From the NCBI GenBank assembly GCA_964353355.1, contig CAYGVT010000045.1, forward strand, positions 1 to 51,370: 51,370 nucleotides of DNA, read 5' to 3'. Below are positions 31,209 through 40,832 of the stretch, piece by piece (position 1 is the stretch's first letter; each line of letters begins with the position of its first letter). Both the position numbers and the translations under genes were made by a program. Under the pieces are notes generated by a model. The model made no database searches and was not told the origin of the DNA. It worked only from the letters and a program-made list of their open reading frames with translations. The stretch is from CAYGVT01 sp964353355 (GTDB lineage: Archaea; Thermoplasmatota; DTKX01; GCA-020343715).

Positions 31209-31616
31209 TTGACAACCGAACCGGGAACGAAGGACAATCCCTGGAGGCTCAAGACGCCCCCGGGGACGTCGAGCTACGAGATGTACAGGGATGAACGCGA
31301 TGGGAAGGAGGTGCTCGTGTGCACCGTGGGCAAGACGGTCCTCTATTACGACCACAGGTGCATCGCGGACCTCCACAAGGCCCGCAAGCAGCAGGGCGAC
31401 TGGATTGAGCTCGGTGCCGCGGACGAGCAGAAGCCCGCAAGGGATGGGACCGTCGAGGCCTGGGCGAGGTCACCGGGCAATCCTATCGGCGGCTGGTACG
31501 GCCTGAGGAAGGGGCTTCGCGGGCGCTTCGGGATGTACATCCCTCCGCTGATGGAGGCGATGGGACTTGCGGAGCTCGAGCACAATGCGAAGAACAACAG
31601 GATGAGGGCGAAATAG
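31209..31616 (+). CDS. conserved hypothetical protein, 135 residues
   Basis: A soluble protein with conserved-looking motifs: DNPWRLKTPPGTSSYEMYRD near the start, VGKTVLYYDHRCIADLH, IELGAADEQKPARDGTVEAW, NPIGGWYGLRKGLRGRFGMY and EHNAKNNRMRAK at the end. I recall similar short proteins in diverse bacteria and archaea annotated as DUF only (DUF6855 is a possible match, unverified). The start is set at TTG 31209 because GGAGG lies six to eight bases upstream and the homologous part begins there. An ATG further upstream would add about 42 residues of poor composition. Single gene; function unknown. Confidence 0.65.
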   Translation: MTTEPGTKDNPWRLKTPPGTSSYEMYRDERDGKEVLVCTVGKTVLYYDHRCIADLHKARKQQGDWIELGAADEQKPARDGTVEAWARSPGNPIGGWYGLRKGLRGRFGMYIPPLMEAMGLAELEHNAKNNRMRAK

Positions 31617-31882
31617 GACCCCAGCGCGCGCGGTGCGAACGCCCGACCGTCCCGACCAGCTCGGGCGTGCTCCGGTCGGAGGACCGGACAGCGCCTCGGG
31701 CGACCTCGGACGGGATGGTCCTTCAGTGATCCTCCCCCTCCCGCCGACCATGCCTGGGACGCGGGATGGACCGCAGGCATCGCCCTTGTGAGGGGACGGG
31801 TGTCCAGGTGGTGCCTTCGTCGCAGCCCGGGGCCGGCACGTCGCCCGTCCAGCTCCCGGCCCCACCTCTCGGAATCCGAGCC

Positions 31883-32629
31883 TCAGTCGATGGGCTCCGG
31901 CACGACGATGAACCCCAGCTCGGTCACGCGGTAGGCGCCCCTCCTCCTGGGCATGCCGGGCTGCGTCACCTCGACCACGCCCTCATCGGGCTTGATCTCG
32001 ATGATGACGTCCGCGAGCTGGTAGAGCGTGCGCACCTGCCGCTCGTCGTGGAGCTCGGGCTCTATCATGAACATGGAGCTCGCGCGGAAGCCCTTGACCT
32101 TCGCGCGAAGGTACGAGAGGAACCTGTACACGCCCTGGGCGGACACGTACATGAGGATGGTGTCTATGGAGTCGAAGACGAGCCGCTGGTTCTCCGTCCC
32201 GCGGGCCAGGTACTCTGACATCGACGAGACTATCGCGTTCGTGAGCCGCGCGAAGTCCGCGACCGACGCCACGTACTTGACCTCCTCCGAGTCCTTGAGC
32301 GACGGGTCGCTCTGCGGCGAGTAGGCGTCGATGAACACGTAGCGCCCCACGTGCGGGTGGAGCATCCACTTCTTCTCCTCGATGAGCGCGACGATGTCCT
32401 CGGTGAAGTTCTTGGTCGTCACGTACATGGAGGCCCCGCCCTCCCTGAGGCCCTGGTGGAAGTAGCCCCGCGCGAGCGTGCCGCGGCCCGACATCGAGGG
32501 CCCCGTGAGCAGGCACAGCGCGCCAGGCCTCAGGCCCCCGTTGAGCAGCTCGTCCAGGCCCTCGATGCCCGTCCTGTGCCTGCGCGCGCCCCCGATGGGG
32601 GCGGGAGGCTCACTGTTCGTCCGTTGCAT
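31883..32629 (-). CDS. KaiC-like RecA-superfamily protein with degenerate Walker A
   Basis: 248 residues with the KaiC start (TGIEGLDELLNGGLRPG) and the RecA core. The P loop reads GPSMSGRGT at 43-51: the catalytic Lys is Arg49 and the usual Thr/Ser is Gly50, so ATP hydrolysis is doubtful. QRLVFDSIDTILMYVS is the Walker B region. The C-terminal ~35 residues form a wing-like strand pair (RRGAYRVTELGFIVV). Its start overlaps the end of the KaiC-GTPase fusion gene by 20 bp, and it is the third gene of the cluster 34590 to 31883. A regulatory or structural partner of the active ATPase encoded first is the likely role. Confidence 0.8.
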   Translation of the reverse strand: MQRTNSEPPAPIGGARRHRTGIEGLDELLNGGLRPGALCLLTGPSMSGRGTLARGYFHQGLREGGASMYVTTKNFTEDIVALIEEKKWMLHPHVGRYVFIDAYSPQSDPSLKDSEEVKYVASVADFARLTNAIVSSMSEYLARGTENQRLVFDSIDTILMYVSAQGVYRFLSYLRAKVKGFRASSMFMIEPELHDERQVRTLYQLADVIIEIKPDEGVVEVTQPGMPRRRGAYRVTELGFIVVPEPID

Positions 32630-33848
32630 TCTCCTCCACCCCGGTGGCTCCGGAATCGGTCTCGAGCCTCGAGAGCCGCTCGTCCTTCATGAGCAGCCCG
32701 AACAGGGCCTCCAGCAGCTCCTCCGACCCCGATTTCCTCACGGCGATGATGGGCACGACCGGCACCTCCGCCGGGAGGCCGAGCCGGTCGCGCACCTCGT
32801 CGGGCGCCAGGGCCTCGGGCAGGTCGGAGAAGTTCGCGGCCACCACGAGGGGCAGGGCGAAGCCCTTGGTGAGCTGCAGCATCCTGCGCGCCCGCGGGAA
32901 GGTCTCGGGCTTGGTCGCGTCCACGACCAGGATGACCGCCACGGCCTCCTCGGCCAGGAACTCGAGGATCGGGTCGAAGAGCTCCTGGCCCGGCGTGCCG
33001 TAGAGGTCCGCCGCGAACCCCTTGTAGTCCAGGTATCCGTGGTCCATGGCGATGGTCGTGCCCATCCGGTCCACGCTCACCGACGACGTGGAGATGGCCT
33101 GCACGATGGTGGACTTGCCCGAGTGGTATGGCCCCGTGACGAGTATCTTGGGGAAGAACACGCGCACGCCCCCGGGCCGCATCACCTTGATGGGGACCAC
33201 GAGGTCGGACGTGGGCTTGCCGTCGATCCTCTCGGCGCGCAGGAACTGGCGCACGATGGCGATGCGCTCGACGGGCTGGAGCGCGAGCACGGTGTCGAAC
33301 GTGCCCCGGAGCCGGGCGATGTTCGCAGGCTCGTACCCCCACGTCGAGAGGAGGCCCACCATGTGCCGCCCGATGCACACCGAGGCGATGAGGTCCACGA
33401 GCCGTCGCACGCCCTCGTCCTCGCCCCCGTTGCACATGTCGATGTAGGACGAGAGGCTGTCGAGCACGACCACGCCGTCCTTGGGCGTGTTGTCGCAGAC
33501 CGCCCTGACCAGCGACTTCACCTCCTGGGGCGAATCGACCGTGTACGCCTCGTTCGACGGGATGTTCATGTAGGCGGTGAAGCTGTCGAGGATGCGCAGC
33601 TGCCCCGTGGACTCCCACTCGTCGAGGTCGAACCCCATGATGTCCGCGATGGCGCGTATGGCGTCCGCGGGCTTGTTGTTGACGACGTAGGTCACGCGCA
33701 TGCCCTCGCGCAGCGCCGCCACGGCCGCGTTCACGCCGTAGGGCGCGGGGTCGATGCCGGGCGAGGATATGAACAGCGCCCGGAACGGGCCGGTGCCGAG
33801 CCTGAGCCGCTCGTCCACCAGCCTTATCCCCACGCGGAACGCGCTCAA
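32610..33848 (-). CDS. fusion: KaiC-like domain lacking P loop + small GTPase
   Basis: 412 residues. Residues 1-200 look like a RecA/KaiC domain without Walker A (ISSPGIDPAPYGVNAAVAAL stands where the P loop is expected) but with a Walker B-like GVVVLDSLSSYIDM. Residues 232-400 are a Ras-like GTPase: GPYHSGKST (G1, 239-247), DLYGTPGQE (G3, 281-289) and NFSD (G4, 339-342, variant of NKxD), with a large hydrophobic strand VAVILVVDATKP. COG2229/MglA-type GTPases are the nearest known relatives. The start TTG at 33848 has AGGGG nine bases upstream. Flanked by two KaiC-like genes, overlapping the second. The fusion and its setting suggest a GTP/ATP-controlled membrane or polarity switch; this is inference. 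Confidence 0.8.
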   Translation of the reverse strand: MSAFRVGIRLVDERLRLGTGPFRALFISSPGIDPAPYGVNAAVAALREGMRVTYVVNNKPADAIRAIADIMGFDLDEWESTGQLRILDSFTAYMNIPSNEAYTVDSPQEVKSLVRAVCDNTPKDGVVVLDSLSSYIDMCNGGEDEGVRRLVDLIASVCIGRHMVGLLSTWGYEPANIARLRGTFDTVLALQPVERIAIVRQFLRAERIDGKPTSDLVVPIKVMRPGGVRVFFPKILVTGPYHSGKSTIVQAISTSSVSVDRMGTTIAMDHGYLDYKGFAADLYGTPGQELFDPILEFLAEEAVAVILVVDATKPETFPRARRMLQLTKGFALPLVVAANFSDLPEALAPDEVRDRLGLPAEVPVVPIIAVRKSGSEELLEALFGLLMKDERLSRLETDSGATGVEENATDEQ

Positions 33849-33912
33849 GTGCGTAACCCCTGGACGTTGCCCGGACGACCGACCTTCGCACGACCCCTGC
33901 GGCGGAGACCGC

Positions 33913-34590
33913 CTACCTCAGGCCTGGCTGCACGATGAAGCCGGACTTGTCGATGTCGACCGACTGCTCGCCGGCGAGGTGCTTGGTCCCCCTCATCTTG
34001 AGCACCTCGATGTACTTGCGGCGGGTGTTCTCCTCCTTGGGGTACGACAGCAGCAGGATGCAGTCCACCATGTAGCCCTCCATCGCCGTGGTGATGGAGG
34101 AGTAGTCGAACTCCGCGGTCAGGTAGGTGACGCAGTTGAAGGCCTTCATGTAGGTGATGAGGTCGTGCAGGAACTCGCGGTACTTGCGGTCGTCGTGGAT
34201 GGCGATGCGCATGACCGACACGGGGTCGAGGACCAGCCTGTTGGGCGAGTACCGGTCGACCTCGGACTGGACGGCCTGCAGCACGCCGTCTGGGTTGTCG
34301 CGCAGCGTCTCGCCCACGTCCACGAAGATGACGCGGCCCTGGTCGATGAGCGACTGGTCGAAGAAGGAGAAGCTGCTGAGGAACCGCTGCACGACCCAGT
34401 TGGGCTCCGAGATGGCGGTGATGAACATGCCTGTCTCGCCGCGCTTGGCCCCGTAGAAGAGGCTCTGCACGGCGAGGGTGGTCTTGCCCGTGCCTGGCGC
34501 GCCCGCGATGAGCACGGCCGACGGGACTATGAAGCCACCCTCTATCATCTCGTCCAGCCCTGGTATGCCGGACTCCACCCGGTCCATCAT
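33913..34590 (-). CDS. KaiC-like RecA-superfamily ATPase with canonical P loop
   Basis: 225 residues. TGIPGLDEMIEGG-like start (SGIPGLDEMIEGGFIVPS), Walker A GAPGTGKTT (29-37), and Walker B NRLVLDPVSVMRIAI. The C-terminal strand pair (GEQSVDIDKSGFIVQPG) is as in single-domain KaiC homologues. An active ATPase is expected. The ATG at 34590 (or the next codon) follows GGAAGGTGGGG; the TATA GCATATAAAGG near 34635-34645 gives a leader of about 25 bases. It is the first gene of a three-gene minus-strand cluster with the KaiC-GTPase fusion and the Walker-A-degenerate protein, pointing to a joint complex. Confidence 0.87.
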   Translation of the reverse strand: MMDRVESGIPGLDEMIEGGFIVPSAVLIAGAPGTGKTTLAVQSLFYGAKRGETGMFITAISEPNWVVQRFLSSFSFFDQSLIDQGRVIFVDVGETLRDNPDGVLQAVQSEVDRYSPNRLVLDPVSVMRIAIHDDRKYREFLHDLITYMKAFNCVTYLTAEFDYSSITTAMEGYMVDCILLLSYPKEENTRRKYIEVLKMRGTKHLAGEQSVDIDKSGFIVQPGLR

Positions 34591-34751
34591 CTCGCCCCAC
34601 CTTCCTTGCGGTACGCGTGCGAATAGTTGGTGCGCCTTTATATGCTTAACCGTACATTTCTCGCCTCTGAAGGGCAGGTCTGGCGGCCGCTGGGGTGCGA
34701 TGGGGGAGGGAAGCTGCCCGCCCTCCCTGCCACCACTGGGGATCGCGACGC

Positions 34752-37700
34752 CTATGGGTTGCCGTGGGGCTCGAGCTCCACCTCGATCTCCTCCATCTTG
34801 GGCGAGTCGGGGGCCTTTGGCGGGGCGATGAGCTCCTCGAGCTCGTCGAGGGGCTCGATGGCGTCCGCGCTCTTCCCCTTCCCCTTCCCCTTCTCCTCCT
34901 CCTCTACGACCGCCTCCATCTCCTTCCGTCGCCGCCAGAAGACCAGCAGCGCGACCAGGATGACGAACACGACCAGGATGAGGATGGCGACCCACGCGTA
35001 GTCCGGGTTGGCCACGTCGATGGTGGCCGACACGTCCTGGTGGTTGCCCAGGGAGTCGGCCACGCGCACGGTGTAGGCCAACCCGTCCTCGTTATCGCTC
35101 ACCGTCGTCGGCCAGGAGTGGAGCCACATGCCGGTCTCCTGCCGGGTCATGGCGACCCACGGGCCCGAGCCGATGCGGATCTGCACCGACTCGACGCCGG
35201 TAGCGTCCGTGGCGTCGACCTTGAACTCGACGGTCCCCTTCACGGACGCGCCCGTGACGGGTGTCATGGCCGCGATGACGGGGGCCGAGTTGTCCACGAC
35301 CACGGTCCACAGGAGCGTCGCGTTGTGCGCGGCCGTGTCGGAGGCCACGAAGGCCACGCCGAGCTCGCCGTCGGGGTAGGCCCCGGAGGGCAGCGCCCAC
35401 TCGTAGAAGCCCGTGGCCGGGTTCAAGTAGACGTCGTAGACGTCCGTGCCGACCCTGGCCTTGACGGAGGCGACGGCGACCGCGTCCTTGACGAACAGCG
35501 TGAAGGGCACATCGCCCGCCACGTGCTCGCTGGGCGCAGGGAAGGACGCCACCGACATCGCGGGCGCGTTGTTGTCGAGCGTCACCGGCGACGAGGCGTG
35601 GACCTCCTTGCCGGACCCGTCGATGGCGCGCACGATGATGGTGTGCGGCCCGTCCGCGAACACCGAGGAGCTGAACGAGCCCCTCCCGCCCACCATGTCC
35701 ACCCAGCCCACGCCGTCCACGGAGAACTGCAGAGTGTCGATGAACGTGTCGCGCACGGTCGCGGTCACGGTCACCATGCCCTCCAGGACGTCGCCGGGCA
35801 GCGGGTCGTCGAGCGAAAGCTCCGGCTCATTGTTGTCGACCTGGAACACGACGATGACGGTCGAGGACCGGCCCGAGGCGTCCAGCGCCTTGGCCACGAG
35901 CGAGTAGTTGCCGTCCACGAGGGTGGTCGTGTCCAGCGTGTACTCGTAGTAGTTGGAACCCGCGTTGAGGGTCGCCGCCACGGGGTCGCCGTCGGACCAG
36001 TCGAGCGTGACCTCCACGATGCCGCGCGCGTCGGAGGCGGCCACCTTGAACAGGAGCACGCCGTAGGCGAACTGCCCCTCGGTGGGCGCCACCACGCCAA
36101 GGCTCGGGTTGTGGTTGTCGACGATGACGTTGATGCGGTCCTCCGTGACGTGCCCGGCGGCGTCGGTCACGCGGGCGGAGAGCACGTGCCAGGCGTCGGA
36201 GAGCCCGGACGTATCCCACGACCACGTGAAGTCGACGCCGGAGAGGGGCACCGGCATCCAGCCCCCCCCGTCCACACCGAGCTCCACATCGCCCTCGCCG
36301 AGCTCGAAGGGTGCGTCCGAGGCGAGCAGGAGGACCTTATTCTGGCCAGAGGTGATAATCTCGCCCGCGGCCGGGGAGCCGAACGCGAGGGAGGGCGCGG
36401 TGTTGTCGATGGTGAAGTCGACCGGGCCGTAGACCGCGGACCACCTGCCCGAGGAGTCCATCGCGCGCGCCGAGACCTCGGCCGACGCGTCGGGGAGCGT
36501 CGTGGTGTCGATGAGGAACTCCCAGTAGCCGGAGGCCGGGTTGTATGTGGTCATGACCCTGGTGAGGCCCTCGATGCCGGTGAAGACGAGCTCGACCCCA
36601 GCAACGCCCAGCCTGTCGGACGCCGCGACGCGGAAGTGGTAGACCCCGATCGCGTATTCCCCGACCGCCGGGGAGACCACGCGGCACGTCGGGTCGGTGT
36701 TGTCGACCGTGAAGCCCACGGATGCGGACGTCACGTGGCCGGCCCCGTCGGTGATCCGCACATCGACGCTCCCGGGCCCGTCGGGGAGCAGCGCCCAGTC
36801 GAGCTCGATGGAGAAGGTCGACGGATCGGCCAGGTCCTGCTTCAGGGACTTCCAGCCGACGCCGTTGAGGTTGTACTCGACGTCGCCCGTGCCCAGGTTG
36901 AAGCCCGCGTCGGTGGCGGTCACGGTGACGTTGAGCTTGCCGTCGAGGATGACCTCGCCCGGGGCGGGGCTCACGAGCGTGAGCCGCGCCGCCGTGTTGT
37001 CGACCGCGAACGGGATGAGGTCCATGGTCGTCGTCCTGCCGGACATGTCGACGGCTACCAGCACGATGCTAGCGGGCCCGTCGGGCAGGGTGGTGGTGTC
37101 GACGGTCAGCTCCCAGTAGCCGGACGAGGGGTCGAAGGTCGCGTCGGCGCTCTCGAGCGCGCCTGGCCCAGAGAAGCCGAAGTGCATCTCCACGCTCCAC
37201 ACGCCCAGCAGGTCGGCCGCGCGCGCGGTGAAGGTGTACACGGCGCCCACGTACTCGGCCTCGGAGGGAGTCACGAGCGCGACCGAGGGGTCGTGGTTGT
37301 CGACCGTGACCGTGATGGTCCTCTCGGTCACCTTCTCGGCGAGGTCCGTCGCCCAGAAGGTCAGGGTGTGGACGCCGTCGGCGATTTCGGTGGTGTCCCA
37401 CGTGATGGACCAGGCGGGGGACGCGCCCGCATTGAGGGTGCGCCAGTTGCCGTCGTCCACGCGGAACTCGACCGCGGCCGCGGCCACGCTGAACGGCCCG
37501 TCGGTCGCGGTGATGGCCACGAGGTAGGACGGGGAGATGATGACCTCGCCGTCGCGCGGGGCGGTGATGGTGAGCCCAGGCGCGTTGTTGTCCACGTAGA
37601 ACGTCACGGACGCGGCCGCGAGGTAGGCCCGGCCCGTGAGCTCGGTCGCGTAGGGCTTGATGGTGTAGCTGCCGTCGGGCCAGAGCCCTGTGTCCGCGGT

Positions 37701-40550
37701 CCACTCGTAGTAGCCGGAGGCGGCGTTGTAGCCCAGGGCGACGTCGACGGTCCACGACGGGCCGGCGATGCGCGCGGACACGTTGCGCAGCCCCGCGTTG
37801 TCGGAGGCGCTGACCGCGAAGCCCATGACCCCGTCGAGCCGCTCGCCCGAGTAGGGCGCGACGACGGCGACGGTCGGCGCGGCGTTGTCCACGTAGACAG
37901 TGACGGCCCGCGCGGCGTAGTTACCCGCGTCGTCGAGGGCGACCAGCGTGAGGGTGTGCGCGCCGTCCGCGACGGCGATGGTGTCCCACCCGACGGACCA
38001 TACGCCGCCGGAGAGCGACAGCGCGACCCAGTCGCCGCCGTCCACGCTCATGTACACTCCTCCGTAGTCGAAGCCCGCGCCCGCGTCCCTAGCGGACGCG
38101 CTCACGGTGTACGTGCCCACGACGTAGGCGCCGTTCACGGGCTGCGTTATGGCGATGACGGGCTCGGCGTTGTCGACGGTGATGACCGCGAGCGGGGTCG
38201 TCGCGGTCCTGCCGGCCTCGTCGGTCGCGACGACCGCGATGCCCCACGAGCCGTCGTGCAGCACCTTGGTGTCCACGACAACCTCGTAGTAGCCCGTCGC
38301 CGGGTTGAGCTCGGCGTCGAGCGCGTAGGTGATGGTGCCGTCGCCGAGGTAGACCTTGACGGACCCGAGCTGCTCGGCGTCGTCGGCATCGACCCGGATG
38401 GTCACCGTGTCGCCGACGTCGGAGCCGTCCGTCGGGCCCACCAGGGTCACCGTGGGGTCATTCGTGTCGCCGATGACGTTGACGCCCGCGGTGGGACCCC
38501 AGTTCCCTCCGGGGTCATCGCCGTGCACGCTGAGGACGTGCGCACCGCCGCCTGGCGCCCCCAGGCTGGCGCTCCAGATGCCCAGCGACGCCGAGTAGCC
38601 CATCGCTACCCAGATGCCCCCATCGATGCAGGCCCACATCGAGGTTGTGCCGGTCAGGTCCGCCGCGACCGCGTAGACGGTGAGCGCAGACGAGGCGTCG
38701 ACGTACTGCCCCTCCCCGGGCCACACGATGTAGGGCGTGGGGCCGGTGTTGTCCACGGTCACGATGACCTGGGCGGAGCCCACGTTGTAGACGTTGTCCC
38801 ACACCTGCGCGAGGAGCCGGTGCTCGCCGTCCGTGAGCGTGGTGGTGTCGAGGTCGCAGGTGAACGCGGTGCCATCCCACGTCATCGACTTGGAGCCCGC
38901 GCCGTAGTCCCACGTCAGCTGGGCCCAGGTGGTGCCCACGCCCGACTGCGCGTCGGAGGCCGTCGCGGACACCGTCACCGTCCCAGAGAGGACGTCATAG
39001 GGGGAGGGCGTGGTGATGCCGACGCCCGGCGCGGTGGTGTCGAGCGCGTAGGGCAGGTCCGCGGTCGCCGAGTTGCCCGCGCGGTCGTACATCGTGATGG
39101 TCACGGGGGAGTCTGCGGCCGTGTCCCACGACTCGATGCCGTAGGAGCCCTGGTAGACCGAGGTCGTGTCGCGCGTGCCGCCGCTGCCCAGGCTGCCCTC
39201 GTAGGAGAAGTCCGCGTAGTAGAGCCCCGAGCCGCCGGCGTTGTCGGTGGCCACGGCGTTCGCGGTCGCGGTGTTGGTGCCCGTGGATACGTGCGAGAAC
39301 CAGAGCGTGCTGCCGATGACGTGCAGGTAGGACGACGACTCGGACCAGTACGAGGAGGTGATGGTGGGCGCGACGGTGTCCGCGCGATAGGAGGACCAGT
39401 CGTTGTTGCCCGCCTCGGGGGTCAGGTAGTTCTGGTCGGAGGGGACGGGAGTCCCGTCCACGCGCAGCGCGTTCTCCTCGGCCCAGATGGTGAAGGCATC
39501 GTTGTTCGCGATGGTGGTGGAGGTGCGCACCACGATGAAGTACTCGTAGTTGCCCGTCGGGGTGTTGGGGACGGGCGCGGCGTTGATGTCGAGATCCACG
39601 GTGAGCGCCCCGGCGTTGACCACGACGGCGGACAGCACGAGCCCCGTGTCCGAGGCGTCCCACGAGTCGTCGGACGTGCCGTCGTCGCGGTAGATGGCGA
39701 CGCCCGAGGTTGTGGGGTTCACGCCGATGGCGGCCAGGTCGTTGAAGTCGAACCCGCCGTCGTTCTGAAACCAGAGCGAGAGGTAGTCCAGGAACTCGTA
39801 GGAGCCGCCGTCCACGATAGTGAGCCCCAGGGCAGCCTGGGCGAGGCCGCGGCCGATGAAGCCCGTACCGATGTCGTAGAACCGGGACTCGCGCACGTCG
39901 AGGCTGGTCCCGCCGATGTTGAAGGCGGGCTGGGAGGAGCCGTCGGAGAACTGGATACCGCCCGCGTTGATCCATGTGCGGACGACGTCGTTGTCATCGA
40001 TGTCCGTATCGGTGCGGATGACGATGAACCACTGGTAGTCCCCGTTGATGGCAACGGGCACGAACTCGTTGGCCGCGTTCAAGTTGAGCTGGCAGTAGTC
40101 GTAGGGCCAGTTGAAGATCCAGTTGAGGTTGGTGACGGTGATGGCCGGGTCGTTCGCGTCGAGCACATCGTCGACCGCGCCCGTGTCGCGGAACAGGCCC
40201 ACGCCCGAGAGGCCACCGTTGACGTTGAGGCCCTTGAGCTCGCCGGTGTTGAGGTTGGTGTTCCAAGTGTCGAACCAGACCTCAACCCGCTGGAGGCGGT
40301 CGAGGCCGTTGTTCGAGGTCGCCCCGAAACCCCAGATAGGGATGGCGGTCGAGTCGTCCCTGATATACGGGGACGAGGAAGGCACCACGTCGGTGGTCTT
40401 CCCAATCGTCACGGCGGCCGCGGCGACCGGCGCGAACGCCACGACGACGAAAAGCGACGCCAGCAGCAGCATGGCGACGACGCTCAGACTGACAATCCTA
40501 TGGCTCGGGCTATCACTTGGCATTGTCCTCCGCTCCATCCGGGCGTGCAT
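34752..40550 (-). CDS. giant surface protein with about 14 Ig-like repeats and C-terminal anchor
   Basis: 1932 residues. A signal peptide (hydrophobic about 20-45, ending APVAAAAV) is followed by two homologous ~150-residue beta domains (VWFDTWNTNLN... and LWFQNDGGFDFN...). About 14 tandem Ig-like domains of roughly 95-100 residues come next. Each starts with a VDNxxPxxxxxxPxxG pattern and contains a WDTTxxxDGxHxLxxxAxDxxG motif, as in bacterial Big-type adhesins. One membrane helix (about 1858-1880), RRRKE, and an acidic tail of about 50 residues complete it. Start alternatives (Met1, Met5, Met10) follow a TATA, TTTAAATA, near 40598. It is most likely an adhesin or surface-layer stalk. Repeat number may vary between strains. 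Confidence 0.9.
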   Translation of the reverse strand: MHARMERRTMPSDSPSHRIVSLSVVAMLLLASLFVVVAFAPVAAAAVTIGKTTDVVPSSSPYIRDDSTAIPIWGFGATSNNGLDRLQRVEVWFDTWNTNLNTGELKGLNVNGGLSGVGLFRDTGAVDDVLDANDPAITVTNLNWIFNWPYDYCQLNLNAANEFVPVAINGDYQWFIVIRTDTDIDDNDVVRTWINAGGIQFSDGSSQPAFNIGGTSLDVRESRFYDIGTGFIGRGLAQAALGLTIVDGGSYEFLDYLSLWFQNDGGFDFNDLAAIGVNPTTSGVAIYRDDGTSDDSWDASDTGLVLSAVVVNAGALTVDLDINAAPVPNTPTGNYEYFIVVRTSTTIANNDAFTIWAEENALRVDGTPVPSDQNYLTPEAGNNDWSSYRADTVAPTITSSYWSESSSYLHVIGSTLWFSHVSTGTNTATANAVATDNAGGSGLYYADFSYEGSLGSGGTRDTTSVYQGSYGIESWDTAADSPVTITMYDRAGNSATADLPYALDTTAPGVGITTPSPYDVLSGTVTVSATASDAQSGVGTTWAQLTWDYGAGSKSMTWDGTAFTCDLDTTTLTDGEHRLLAQVWDNVYNVGSAQVIVTVDNTGPTPYIVWPGEGQYVDASSALTVYAVAADLTGTTSMWACIDGGIWVAMGYSASLGIWSASLGAPGGGAHVLSVHGDDPGGNWGPTAGVNVIGDTNDPTVTLVGPTDGSDVGDTVTIRVDADDAEQLGSVKVYLGDGTITYALDAELNPATGYYEVVVDTKVLHDGSWGIAVVATDEAGRTATTPLAVITVDNAEPVIAITQPVNGAYVVGTYTVSASARDAGAGFDYGGVYMSVDGGDWVALSLSGGVWSVGWDTIAVADGAHTLTLVALDDAGNYAARAVTVYVDNAAPTVAVVAPYSGERLDGVMGFAVSASDNAGLRNVSARIAGPSWTVDVALGYNAASGYYEWTADTGLWPDGSYTIKPYATELTGRAYLAAASVTFYVDNNAPGLTITAPRDGEVIISPSYLVAITATDGPFSVAAAAVEFRVDDGNWRTLNAGASPAWSITWDTTEIADGVHTLTFWATDLAEKVTERTITVTVDNHDPSVALVTPSEAEYVGAVYTFTARAADLLGVWSVEMHFGFSGPGALESADATFDPSSGYWELTVDTTTLPDGPASIVLVAVDMSGRTTTMDLIPFAVDNTAARLTLVSPAPGEVILDGKLNVTVTATDAGFNLGTGDVEYNLNGVGWKSLKQDLADPSTFSIELDWALLPDGPGSVDVRITDGAGHVTSASVGFTVDNTDPTCRVVSPAVGEYAIGVYHFRVAASDRLGVAGVELVFTGIEGLTRVMTTYNPASGYWEFLIDTTTLPDASAEVSARAMDSSGRWSAVYGPVDFTIDNTAPSLAFGSPAAGEIITSGQNKVLLLASDAPFELGEGDVELGVDGGGWMPVPLSGVDFTWSWDTSGLSDAWHVLSARVTDAAGHVTEDRINVIVDNHNPSLGVVAPTEGQFAYGVLLFKVAASDARGIVEVTLDWSDGDPVAATLNAGSNYYEYTLDTTTLVDGNYSLVAKALDASGRSSTVIVVFQVDNNEPELSLDDPLPGDVLEGMVTVTATVRDTFIDTLQFSVDGVGWVDMVGGRGSFSSSVFADGPHTIIVRAIDGSGKEVHASSPVTLDNNAPAMSVASFPAPSEHVAGDVPFTLFVKDAVAVASVKARVGTDVYDVYLNPATGFYEWALPSGAYPDGELGVAFVASDTAAHNATLLWTVVVDNSAPVIAAMTPVTGASVKGTVEFKVDATDATGVESVQIRIGSGPWVAMTRQETGMWLHSWPTTVSDNEDGLAYTVRVADSLGNHQDVSATIDVANPDYAWVAILILVVFVILVALLVFWRRRKEMEAVVEEEEKGKGKGKSADAIEPLDELEELIAPPKAPDSPKMEEIEVELEPHGNP

Positions 40551-40832
40551 CCCAGTCCCTCTAGGCCCGGTCGGTTCATGGATGCGGTCCGTCCATATTT
40601 AAAGCTTGGCCATTTTTGATCAATCTTGGATAATTGGACGGACCCTGATCGGGTGGACCCGCTCACGGACAGACCGAGGTCGACCTGGAGCGCACGACCA
40701 TTGGGTTGCCCGAGAATGCAAAGAGAATGCCTAGGGCGGAGAATCGCGATACGATGACTGGATAGGGCTTCTCTTAGAGAAATCCTTATCTGCGGAACGC
40801 CCATTCCCAGCCCCTGTCCAGGAGGGCCCACA

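Noticed and set aside
34695..40619. Nearly 2000-codon open frame on the plus strand opposite the giant surface protein
   Set aside because: It is the mirror of the Ig-repeat gene in GC-rich DNA: composition is Arg/Gly/Val/His-heavy, with no signal peptide, domain or ribosome site, while the minus strand gives a coherent exported protein.
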